Shown here: positions 49,408 through 59,889 of the stretch, piece after piece | Layout: each line of letters starts with the position of its first letter | Position numbering within the stretch: position 1 is the stretch's first letter | NCBI GenBank assembly: GCA_035236585.1 | Contig: CP141139.1 | Span: forward strand, 21,902,990-21,966,989 | DNA: 64,000 bases | Reading direction: 5' to 3' | Origin: Warburgia ugandensis | Lineage: Eukaryota; Streptophyta; Magnoliopsida; Canellales; Canellaceae | Notes under the pieces: generated by a model | What the model saw: the letters and a program-made list of their open reading frames with translations, nothing else | What the model was told of the DNA's origin: nothing | Database searches by the model: none | Translations under genes and position numbers: made by a program

Positions 49408-50751
49408 TGTGATTTTAAAGATAAACCTACAAGTGCATGAATAGGCATAGTAATTCACATAATGGAGGTCGACCCCACAAGGAATCGAATGATTTGTGAT
49501 ATTAGTGGTCCTTACTTAAATTATCTATCCTAGCCAAAGATAGCAAGATTCTATCCTACACTAAGAATGGAAACTTAACACATGAAATATGGGAATATGC
49601 TATAAAAAAAACATACTAAACTTAACAACTTTCCTAAAAACACACTTCCTAAAAATAAGAATTTCCTAAAGTAAAAACCTTCTAAATTTAGAACTTGCCT
49701 AAATTAACTTTCTAAGCATGAAAATTAGAAACTTTGCAAATTTAACTAAGGGAATTACTATGAGGAAATTAAGCAAAAAATATACCATTTTCCTAAACTA
49801 AACTTTCTAAACATAGAAATTAGAAAATTTTCAAATAACATGTAAGAACCTAATGGAAACTAATATGGAATACTAATTCAACCGCTTCCTAAGCAATGAT
49901 TTTCAAGTACATAACTATGCAACAATTCTAAACAGAATACTATTAGAACCATGTGCATGATTTAAGATCCATGCACATGGAATAAGATGCAATTTGTCTT
50001 ACTCCTAATTGCAAACCCTCTTACAAACTAAAATGAAATGCATAGAAGAAACTAATAAAGCAAAAATTTGAATGAAACACAGATAACATAGGACGACAAC
50101 TTAGCTCAAAAGAATAGCATCAAGCACCATGTGCATGACACCTAGGGTGATGCACATGGTGGTAAAATGCTAGGTGTAGTGCAATTCTTGTGTAATCAAG
50201 GTAAATAATCATGAAATTAAATCATTAGCCAACACCTCAAGATTTGAGTACAATTCCTTCACCAATCATTTGATAAACTTCTTCCAACCCTTTTCAAAAC
50301 CATGCAAATAAAACAAGTTTTATGCATTATGGATAGTTTTTGTACTTAGATTGAGAGGTATTTAAATGAATAAGTTGTTGAAATAATGCACTAATAAAAT
50401 GATAACTGAAGAACATTAATCACAAGATTGAATCAATACTCAAATACTTCATTCATTCAAGGGAAAAGATTAAACAGATGGTGCGTAACATTCATGGAGT
50501 GTGTGCACCATGCTTACATCACATCAACTTCAAAGTTGATTCTCTGTACAACCTCTAATCCCTCTTAAACTAGTAAGCATGATAAGTGAGATCCAACTAG
50601 AAGCAAGGATGAACCATATATATAGGAAAAACAAGCTAGAGCTATAAGGAATCAAGGATTTAGGCAAAATAATAAAGATGGAACTAAGTAAGCAAACAAC
50701 TATGGAAGGAACTAACCTTATAATTGAAGATCAAGGGATGAGATGGAGGTG
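49408..50751 (-). repeat. Athila-like LTR (vi-b), truncated by the duplication junction
   Basis: Plus-strand TGTGATTTTAAAG marks the LTR end. It keeps the GAGGTCGACCCCACAAGGAA block and runs to the junction at 50751, where sequence equivalent to 48487 restarts. Confidence 0.6.
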
Positions 50752-51683
50752 AAATCACATACTTATTTTGGATTAACTTTTGAATTTGTGAAACATTAGA
50801 TTTTTGAATCATTAGCTTAGAAATGCACGTTTCATGAATCTTAAAAATATCCTATCATAATGCCCTATAATTTATAACACATGAACTGCGAATTGGGTAC
50901 TTTTTTTTTGTTGCAAAATTCACTACTTATCACAACCCCTAACACACATGTTGCTAGTCACAAGCTAAGCATGTGAAAAATCAATAAGACCAAATGGTTG
51001 ACACTTTCATAGGTACTTAGGATTGCATTTAGTATATGCAACAAGCTCTTAAACTCTTAAGTTACCCTTAGTGGACAAGTTAGGTCTTGTGAGGGTTTAT
51101 AGTGAATATACCCACAAAATTCAATAAGTCTAAGTTCTTTAGTTTCTTTTAGAGAATTCTCTGCTACAAGTACTCTATTGAATTTGACATCTTAATAAAA
51201 TTGAATAAAAATTTCTTGAATTTACCCATATGCCAAAGCAATTTTATTACATCATGTCTCAGAGTGCAGTTTATGTGCAGGCTAGATAAGTTTGATCTTC
51301 GAGATAGAATTTCTTATACTCCATTGGAAAGATGTCTTAACCTCAATTTCTCACTCATATACCCTCACAAAAGGATCAAACAAAATCCTCTCACTATGTG
51401 ACTGGATCCAATGATACTAATGGTTCACATAGTCTTACACACATAGATGATACAAAGAATTCTAATCCCTAAGAATGGATGCCATTTCCAAAAACAAAAG
51501 GGGTAGGTCACCTTAATATTTGTATCCCCATTATGACTACATTCCACCTTAAGATCACCAGGACTTTAGATGGGACGAAACTTAGCTTTAGGACCAATTT
51601 TGAAAGAAAGAGCACAAGGATTCATGGTTTTCATATCTTAGTAAAGGTCTTCAATGACTGTTAGAAAACTACTTAGTGCATTT
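50752..51683 (-). mobile_element. Athila-like LTR start fragment and 3'-internal piece, second copy
   Basis: 50752-50932 is the LTR start portion and 50933-51683 the adjoining interior, the second copies of 48487-48667 and 48668-49407. Confidence 0.6.
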
Positions 51684-52865
51684 TGTGATTTTAAAGATAA
51701 ACCTACAAGTGCATGAATAGGCATAGTAATTCACATAATGGAGGTTGACCCCACAAGGAATCGAATGATTTGTGATATTAGTGGTCCTTACTTAATAGCA
51801 AGATTCTATCCTACACTAAGAATGGAAACTTAACACATGAAATATGGGAATATGCTAAAAAAAAAAACATACTAAACTTAACAACTTTCCTAAAAACACA
51901 CTTTCTAAAAATAAGAATTTCCTAAAGTAAAAACCTTCTAAATTTAGAACTTGCCTAAATTAACTTTCTAAGCATGAAAATTAGAAACTTTGCAAATTTA
52001 ACTAAGGGAATTACTATGAGGAAATTAAGCAAAAAATATACCATTTTCCTAAACTAAACTTTCTAAACATAGAAATTAGAAAATTTTCAAATAACATGTA
52101 AGAACCAAACTAATATGGAATACTAATTCAACCACTTCCTAAGCAATGACTTTCACGTACATAACTATGCAACAATTCTAAACAAAATACTATTAGAACC
52201 ATGTGCATGATTTAAGATACATGCACATGGAATAAGATGCAATTTGTCTTACTCCTAATTGCAAACCCTCTTACAAACTAAAATGAAATGCATAGAAGAA
52301 ACTAATAAAGGGAAAATTTGAATGAAACACAGATAACATAGGATGACAACTTAGCTCAAAAGAATAGCATCAAGCACCATGTGCATGACACCTAGGGTGA
52401 TGCACATGGTGGTAAAATGCTAGGTGTAGTGCAATTCTTGTGTAATCAAGGTAAATAATCATGAAATTAAATCATTAGCCAACACCTCAAGATTTGAGTA
52501 CAATTCCTTCACCAATCATTTGATAAACTTCTTCCAACCCTTTTCAAAACCATGCGAATAAAACAAGTTTTATGCATTATGGATAGTTTTTGTACTTAGA
52601 TTGAGAGGTATTTAAATGAATAAGTTGTTGAAATAATGCACTAATAAAATGATAACTGAAGAACATTCATCACAAGATTGAATCAATACTCAAATACTTC
52701 ATTCATTCAAGGGAAAAGATTAAACAGATGGTGCGCAACATTCATGGAGTGTGTGCACCATGCTTACATCACATCAACTTCAAAGTTGATTCTCGATACA
52801 ACCTCTAATCCCTCTTAAACTAGTAAGCATGATAAGTGAGATCCAACTAGAAGCAACAATGAACC

Positions 52866-52940
<75 letters not shown>

Positions 52941-53839
52941 AAAAGCAAGCTAGAGCTATAAGGAATCAAGGATTTAGGCAAAATAAAGATGGAACTAAGT
53001 AAGCAAACAACTGAGGAAGGAACTAACCTTATAATTGAAGATCAAAGAAGTTTAAAATACTAAGAATGAATGGCTCCAAGGAGGGATTCATTGGAGATTT
53101 TCCAAAAAAGGAAGATGGGGATCCCTCCTCTCTTGAAGTAGGCATTCCTTTTCTCCCAAAAAGTTATGTGTTCAACTCCTTTTTCTTAGGGGATCTATAT
53201 ATAATATTTTGTTGGAGTTTTTTGATGTGACATAAAGAAAATGTAGTGTAGGGATGACATTGGAAGAAGAATGGAAATCTAGGATTAGGATATGGGTGGC
53301 TGCATAGGGTTTATTAAAGAAGGAAACATGGTGGGATAATTGGTTGGAATTGAGATAAAAATGGGAGGAGTTGTCATATTTTTTAGGATCTTTGCGTTGG
53401 GACTCCTCTCCAGAAATATTTTCACATGAAATTTAAGGAAAAGTAGAAAATAGTGGAAAAGATTTGGATGATGAAGAGGAAAGTGAATAAGGGATGAGAT
53501 GGAGGTGAGGATATGGCAACATGGTAATGGCCCAACCATCGGTGGGAAGTGCCATTTCCCTAGGAAAAGGTGTCGCCTCTAGTTTTCATGTGAAATTCCT
53601 GTAGGAGTGATAGATATATTGAATGAAAAGATAGGGATAGTGGCAGCCCTTGGATGAAGAGTGGATGGTGAGGATAGGGTGATGAGGTGGAGTGAGGTAG
53701 TTTTCCTAAGAAGGTGGGGATTGGTTGGACAGGTTAGGCAACACTCTAGGATTGGTTGGTTAGTTGAAATAGGAGTTTAGGAAGGTGGGAGAGTTTTATA
53801 AAGGTGGGAATCTTAAGTGGAAAGTGAAATTTGTAGTAC
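51684..53839 (-). repeat. Athila-like LTR (vi-c), joined to gag remnant
   Basis: It starts as the second copy of LTR (vi-b) and continues through single-copy LTR sequence, including the degenerate hairpin region at 53540-53575. It has no TGATAAGT start: at about 53.65-53.84 kb it runs straight into the Athila gag remnant. A deletion has therefore removed pol, the 3' interior and the LTR start. The exact fusion point was not resolved. Confidence 0.5.
52866..52938. repeat. (TA)n microsatellite
   Basis: About 73 bp of TA with two CA interruptions. The equivalent site in copy 1 (about 50608-50619) has only about 10 bp of TA, so the run expanded after the duplication. Confidence 0.95.
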
Positions 53840-55400
53840 TTCTTTATGCCTACACTACTGGTTTAGCAGGAGTTTTGTATCTTTTTTCTTTCACTTATGT
53901 TTTGCTTACCACATTTTCCTCGACGGTCTCATTAGCTTGCCCTACTTTGTTGCCGACCTGACAACCACTCCTAAGGGTAGTTATAGAATTAGCCTGCTCA
54001 TATGAGTTATGAGTTAGAGAACTCAACCCTATCTCAAATTGGCCCTTAGGATTAGGGTTGGGCTAACTAGGGATCTGACCCTTTCTTTTATCTTGTAGTG
54101 CAACAGACAACTAGCTAACCTACATTTCTAACTTGGCTATGGCGTGAGAGTTGACATGGACTTAATGTTGACTATAATTTTGCAACTGGTTTAGGGCCTT
54201 ATTAGTGTCTTAATTTTTCTTTAAAGATCTTTCAATACAGGACAATATATTTTCCTCAAAAGATGGTTTCTTTGGTTGCTGAGGTTGTTGGAAGCCAAGC
54301 TGTTGATGGGGAATTGTAGCTCCATGAAAGTTTTGGGTAGGGGTTCATAGATGGTCCCCCTTAGTAGTTGTTCTTCGATTAGAAAAATTTGGATGCCTAA
54401 CCCATCCTAGATTATGGTCTTAGAATATTGGTTGTTGGTAGGATTGCAATATGCATTTAATACATTCGCTTATTCCAGGAGATATTTACTAAGTTCCCTA
54501 TTTGATGGACAAGTTGATGTTATGTGGGCTAGATTAGAACAAAGATCACAAGCTTCCTGTAGAAGCTTAATAGATGTGGCAGCCATGAGGGACTGAAACA
54601 TAGTTTCAAGTTTGTCTATGTTCCCATCATAGTTATCCAATCTTTCTAATATAAAGCTGAGCTTGTAAACTAGATCTGTATGCACTCTGATCTCATATAA
54701 GCCTACTTTCCTAGAGGGCTAGTTATTTATTTCTCTCCTATTAGAACAACCCCATTGATAGGAATTATCTACTAATCTCTGAAAAAAATTCCCATGCCTC
54801 TCTCTCATCTTTTAGCATGAGGGCCCATCCACTTATAGAATCAACCATTTGTCTATTCTAAGTCATCAATGCCTCAAAGAAATATTGAACTGCTACCATT
54901 TCTCAAATTTATGATGTGAGAATTTTTGTAGCAGTTCATTCTACTATTCCTAGCATTTGTAATACCATTCATCATCACTTTATTGGAAATTTATAAGTTC
55001 CCTACAAAGGGCATTTGTATTGTGAAAGGGTGAGAATTTGTTCAAAAACATCCTAAAAATTAGTCCCATGTATATATGAAACCTACCTCTAAGGAATTTA
55101 GCAATGATTTGGCTTTATCCTTGAGTGAGAATAGGAATAACATAAGTCTAATTGAGTCTTCCAAAAAATTTTGAACTTTCAATGTGGGGTAAAATATCAA
55201 TGAACTCCTTGATCTGTATGTTCAAGTCTTCCCACTCTCGATCATAAAAAGTGGGAAGTACTTGCATGACTCAAAACTTCAATTCGAAGTGGTGTGCTAT
55301 TATTGGAGGTAAGGCTATATAGGATGGGGTGTTAAGCTAGAGTGGCACATATGAATCTCTAAGAGATTTTGCTTTACTTCTACTAGTAGTATGACCATGG
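53840..55400 (-). pseudogene. Decayed Athila-type gag
   Basis: Read on the minus strand from about 55400 to 53840, this follows the order of Athila gag. An N-terminal IAHHFELK and VLPTFYDRE region (about 55310-55240) comes first. The gag domain core follows, with DSIRLMLFLFSLKDKAKSLL at about 55155-55095. Next is a zinc-knuckle-like CDLCSNLAHITSTCP at about 54550-54500, then a Gln/Pro-rich stretch with HPNFSNRR and LGFQQPQQPKK (54400-54250). Then come SHAIAKLE and KGQIPSQPNPNPKG, and TLRSGCQVG at 53953-53978, where other Athila elements have TLRSG followed by a basic residue. Several stops and frameshifts break the frame. The protein would have formed the particle coat and bound RNA; it is now inactive. 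Confidence 0.8.
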
Positions 55401-55809
55401 TATAGGAAGTTGGTTTCTTACCCCTTGCCTAAGGTTGCATTCAATCTCTAGGTCATAAGGTATCCTAATTCCTAACTAAATGTTCTAACTATATACTGAC
55501 TTTAACTTTATTTGATACACAATCAATCCTAGTAGTCACTAATCAAGTAGGATTTGGATTATCTTTTGTTACTGCATAGGTGGTAACTTCTTAGACCTAG
55601 ATCTAAATAAATTCTCCTTTTATCTAGATTTGATTAATATTTACCAGTTGGGTTTTTCTCTAAAGTGATTAATATAATCCTCATGTTAGGAGGCATTAAG
55701 ACCTTCATCAACATCAATGGAAGGCATGGAAAAATTACTTGGATTTTAAGACACCCACTATAATCACAATCCTCATAAGCCACTAGGGTGACAATAAATC
55801 ATGTCCTTC
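55401..55809 (-). mobile_element. Athila-type leader, cut by element F
   Basis: Sequence upstream of the gag remnant, non-coding, aligning with 10140-10550. Both contain GGATTTTA...ACCCACTATAA and AAGCCACTAG. Element F is inserted at its right end, so the matching Athila 5' LTR should lie beyond the window. Confidence 0.6.
55805..55809. repeat. Probable target site of element F, left copy
   Basis: CCTTC directly before the LTR start. The right copy lies outside the window, so this is a prediction. Confidence 0.5.
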
Positions 55810-56082
55810 TGTAATGACTCCAATTTTGTAATATTGAAATTCCAAGTTTAGCAATGAAAAGTTCAGTTTTTAAAGAAAAGGGCATTTTAGTCATTTCACT
55901 ATTCACCTTGACTAAACCCAGAAATTTGGTCCTAAAAATAGTTTCATTCGATGCGTCTCAGAAAAAGAAATCCAACGAGACCAAAATCACCCAAAATGGA
56001 GTTAAAATGAGCAAGATATGACTCTTTGAAGTTCAGGGGCAAAACTATAAATTTTACAAAAACGGTTTTACCTGCAAAACAT

Positions 56083-56111
56083 AGGGGCCCCGTTTTGATA
56101 CGGGCACCCCT
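56083..56111 (+). promoter_or_regulatory. U3 interrupted inverted repeat (5' LTR F)
   Basis: AGGGG+C+CCCGT pairs with ACGGG+CA+CCCCT around TTTGAT. The 3' LTR version (about 63293-63320) has one mismatch, ACTGG instead of ACGGG. Confidence 0.6.
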
Positions 56112-56231
56112 TCATCTCCAACCTCTAGAGGGTTCTAGAATGGCAGTGATTGGAGGAGAAATCACCGCCATTTTGGAGGTTTCTCCACCGCCGTTCAAAG
56201 GTGGTGAGAGCCCCCTCCAGAACCCTGTCTT

Positions 56232-56249
56232 AGCTCTATAAATAGAGCT
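56232..56249 (+). promoter_or_regulatory. Palindromic TATA box of 5' LTR F
   Basis: AGCTCTAT-AA-ATAGAGCT is a perfect 8-bp inverted repeat that contains TATAAATA (56237-56244). It is repeated unchanged at 63442-63459. Confidence 0.7.
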
Positions 56250-58430
56250 CTTGGGTGCCTCTAATGGCAGCCCAAAACGTTGGAGAAAACGCATCGTGGA
56301 GCAGTGACCTAGAAGAAAAAACAAGGAGAAAAACCCAGCAACGAGCCAGGTACATCCGAGATCACTTAAAACCCATCTCCACCATAGTTCCAGGAATGAT
56401 TTCCTTAAGTTTTTGCATGAAAAACCACGCAAAACGGAGCACGGGAGAGCCACCAAGGACCCAGGGAGGTCCCCTGGGCTGCATTGGTTCGACAGGGTCG
56501 AATCAGGGTGACCTGAGGACAACCTGGGTCCCCAACGAGCAAGACGATCCAATAGGAACGTCCCACGTCGTCCTGCGCTGACTGCGTTTGAAAAACCAAA
56601 TGGGCGCGTCCAGGGACGCGCCCGCAAAAGAGAGGAGCGGCGGGAAAACCCGGCGCGTCTGCAGACGCGCCCGCTAAGGCGCACACCGCAGACACGCAGT
56701 GTGCTAGCGCTGCGGGTTCTTTTTGTTCCTTAAGGAAGCCAGGGCGCACGACGTAGTCGCGCAGCGCCCTAGCATTCCATTTTTTTCATTTTTAAGACTC
56801 TATGTACATACGACACTAAAACGCTTATAAGTTGAGATCTAGAGCTCCGATTGAGGCGCCGCAAAAGGCGTTGTGTCTGTGTCGACGACGTGGACACATA
56901 CAAACTATAAAATCCCTAATCAAGGCCCAATAAAGGGTGGGAATGACCCTTAGAATAGGATGGTGGAGCGTGGCCACTAGAACTTTAGAAAACTGAGGAC
57001 ACCAAGGCCCAATTAGGACCTTAGGACACCCATAGGTATAGGGATGGACCCCTAATGCCTAAGTAATAAGACCAATTACTCTAAAACCTATAAAAGATAG
57101 GCCAAACTAACCTTGATTCCCCAAACCATGATCAGGAGTGTCCGAGGACAAACGGGTTAGCGCGACCTAGCCAGGTAGGTGCTCTATCACTATTAGATTC
57201 TTTTAAAAGAACTATTATTGTTTTGAGAACATATGTTTTAAATATATGACTTGATTTGCATGACTTAATTCAGCATGCATGATAAATGCTTTGTACATAG
57301 CCATGTTTTGTAAATGATTGCATATACATTATGCACATATATGTTTTGCAAACAAGTGCATACTTTGCATGATTTAAGTACTTGCAAAGATTTCATGTCC
57401 TTGAGGGTTGCCAAAAGACACTAGAGTGCCAAGGGCCAGGCAGTTGTGAGGGACCCAAAGAGGACAAGTTTTAAAAAGAGGTTTTGGCTTATTTAATCTT
57501 ATGTGATTTGGGCAAGTAAGCCTGTGGGTGCTATGCCGAGGGGTCTGGGTTGGCCACCCGTCCTCTACGACTATTAGGTGGATGGGTACCACGCCCAAAA
57601 AGAGGCAAGTACCTACGTCGACTGCATGTAGTACAGGGGGCTACCACTGGTGTCACGGCACTGGGTTGACATGTCATAGGCCTCGTGGAGGCTATGATCG
57701 AGTGTCCTCAGGTACCCGGGGACCACACGGCGAGGAGGTCGTGGGCATAGTGGACCATATGGTTTGATGATTTATGTGCATTTTATATGGCATGATATGA
57801 GGTTGGTCGACCATACCAGACTAGAGATCCATGAGTTGGACTCCATGAAGCATCTATTGCATATCATGATGTTATCATATATATGTATATGATACTTTCA
57901 ATTTTGGATTATGCGATCCTTTAAGTCATTAGTATTTCAGTTTGATAACGGATTCTTATACTGATATTGAGCTTCAGTATTTAGACATGCACATGTTTTG
58001 AATGAGCATATGATTTTAAAACATCTCATGCATTATAAAACTAGTAGTGATAGGCTCCTATTGAGTATAGTATATACTCACCCAATCCTCAACATTTTTC
58101 AGATACAAAGTAAATACTTAAAGGCAAGGAACGTTTGTACTAGGAGACACAAACTAAGTACAAGTAAGTAAACCCCTATCTTATCTTTCAATGTTACTTG
58201 ATTGTAGTTACTCTCTAATAGCTGGGGCTATGACTAACACTTTCTTGGGAATAATATTGATTTAAACTTTGCCATGGCTAAATAAATTGAGAATGTGCTT
58301 TGACACTCGGGGTTTTTATGAAAGATTGTTTTCCAAAAGTAAAACATTTTCATGCATCTCATACTTATAAAACAAGAGATCTCGCCTTTTTATCAAAATT
58401 GCATCATATAAAAACCCAGGTCGTGACAGT

Positions 58431-58442
58431 TGGTATCAGAGC
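58431..58442 (+). promoter_or_regulatory. Primer binding site of element F (initiator tRNA-Met)
   Basis: TGGTATCAGAGC two bases after the LTR end; same primer as A and B. Confidence 0.93.
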
Positions 58443-58569
58443 ACGGTTTAATGTTACTCACAGCCCAGTTATGAGGAGAATAACGTATAATCAAGTTTCA
58501 TCCATGAAAGAGTAAGGGGTAATAGGATAACACAAAACTAAGATTTGGTGAATTGCCTTGTGATTACGG

Positions 58570-59889
58570 ATGCCTAGGAAGAAGGGAAGCAACGCTCCAA
58601 GACCTGAAGCCCCACCAGTGGACTCCACTGGATCGGGCAATGGGATGGCTGAGTTATTCCAACAATTCTTACAAAACATGGGACAATACATGAATAGTCA
58701 TAGCCAAACTCCTACCCCCCGAGATCCTTCCCCTGATAAGGTGATAGATAGGACTGAGGTTCAGTTAGAAAGGTTTCAAAAACTAGCTCCCTCATTCACA
58801 GGAGAAGATGAAGCATCTACAGCTGAAAAATGGTTAATTGATATTGAAAAGATATTTAAGGCCATGAACATAGCTGAGGAAAGAAAAGTACCCATGGCCA
58901 CATTTGTGTTTAGAGGAGAGGCTACCTTTTGGTGGGAAACAGCGGAAAGAACTTATTTTGATCAACAAGAAACAATAGGATGGGAAGAGTTTAAAAAGGT
59001 CTTTAATGACAAATATTATCCTAAACATATAAGGAAACAGAAGGAAAATGAATTTATGGACTTAGAACAAGGAAATATGACCGTCCAACAATATGAAAGT
59101 AGATTCATCAACCTCCGAAGATTTGCACCCCGTGCTTGTGCTGATGAGGAAGATGCGGCCGAAAGATTTGTAGATGGACTCAACCTAGGACTCAGGAACA
59201 GAGTTCTAGGTTTCCAACCTTCCACAGTAGCCAAAGCCATAGAGATGGCCTCCCTATATGAAAAAGATTATCAAAGGAACCAGGCAATAAGAGAAACTAA
59301 GAACATCAACACCATGAAGAACAAAGGAAAGAGACCCTTTCAATCATCTGGAGCTAGTCCACCTTTCAAGAAGCTGTTTGAAAACAAAGGAAGAAGACCA
59401 GACTGGAAGGCATGCCCTAGGTGTAACAGAAATCATCTAGGCAAACCATGTTCCACTTTCAACATCACTTGCTATAGTTGTGGAGAATTAGGACATTTTT
59501 CTAGTAACTGTCCAAAAAGGAAAGTACAAGAGCGTAAAGAAGATCAAGTTCCAAAAAGCCAAGGACGTGTCTTTGCCCTCACTTCCAGTCAAGCCCAAGC
59601 ATCAAATGCAGTCGTTGAAGGTATTCTTTCTATCTATGATACAGCTGCTAAAGTTCTATTTGATATAGGCTCCACTCATTCTTTCATATCCCGGGAATTT
59701 GCATCATCCTTGGACATTATACCACAGGACCTAGACTTCACTCTAGAAGTCATGACTCCTGCAGGCCAGGCACTCCCCACTTATTCTTATCTCCAGGATG
59801 TCCCCATTTTGATTAAGGACCATTTGTTACATGCCAACCTTATCCACTTAGATATGAATGACTTTGACATCATCCTAGGTATGGACTAG
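58570..59889 (+). pseudogene. Gag and protease part of the F polyprotein, ending at a premature TAG
   Basis: 439 codons from the first ATG after the leader. Residues about 65-240 form the retrotransposon gag domain (with AEKWLIDIEKIF and the FWWETAE region). A Cys/His motif C282-x2-C-x3-H-x4-C is followed by a classical CCHC zinc knuckle at C301, C304, H309, C314 for RNA binding. From about residue 340 it is the aspartic protease. Its active site, usually D-S/T-G, reads D365-I-G367 here (59662-59670), which should abolish cleavage; one C-to-T change from DTG would explain it. The frame stops at 59887-59889 where the family has ILGMDWL, so Trp has become TAG. Translation continues in the same frame after the stop. 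Confidence 0.88.

Larger units (their letters stand above)
48487..53045. repeat. 2.26-kb direct tandem duplication
   Basis: 48487-50734 and 50752-53045 are nearly identical, far more similar than any other Athila-like copies here. Each unit spans the end of one LTR, the polypurine tract, about 740 bp of interior and the first part of the next LTR. Copy 2 has an extra 11 bp near 51275, lacks about 24 bp near 51797 and has a strongly expanded TA run. Copy 1 ends with 17 bp (50735-50751) that match 53491-53507, so it lost the 445 bp equivalent to 53046-53490. Confidence 0.88.
55810..58428 (+). repeat. 5' LTR of element F
   Basis: 2619 bp, TGTAATGACTCC to GTGACA. It carries the U3 inverted repeat, CACCGCC boxes, the palindromic TATA box, a GC-rich leader (about 56400-56790) and the ACACTCGGGGTTTT block at about 58300. 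A 190-codon open frame on the minus strand (56112-56684) recurs in part in the 3' LTR (63322-63807), but it matches nothing known and follows from the GC-rich composition. Confidence 0.93.

Noticed and set aside
56112..56684. 190-codon minus-strand open frame in the F LTR, partly kept in the 3' LTR (63322-63807)
   Set aside because: It lies across U3 and the GC-rich leader, has no recognisable domain, and its persistence follows from LTR identity and high GC. The two versions differ in length and C-terminal frame, so no selection is evident.
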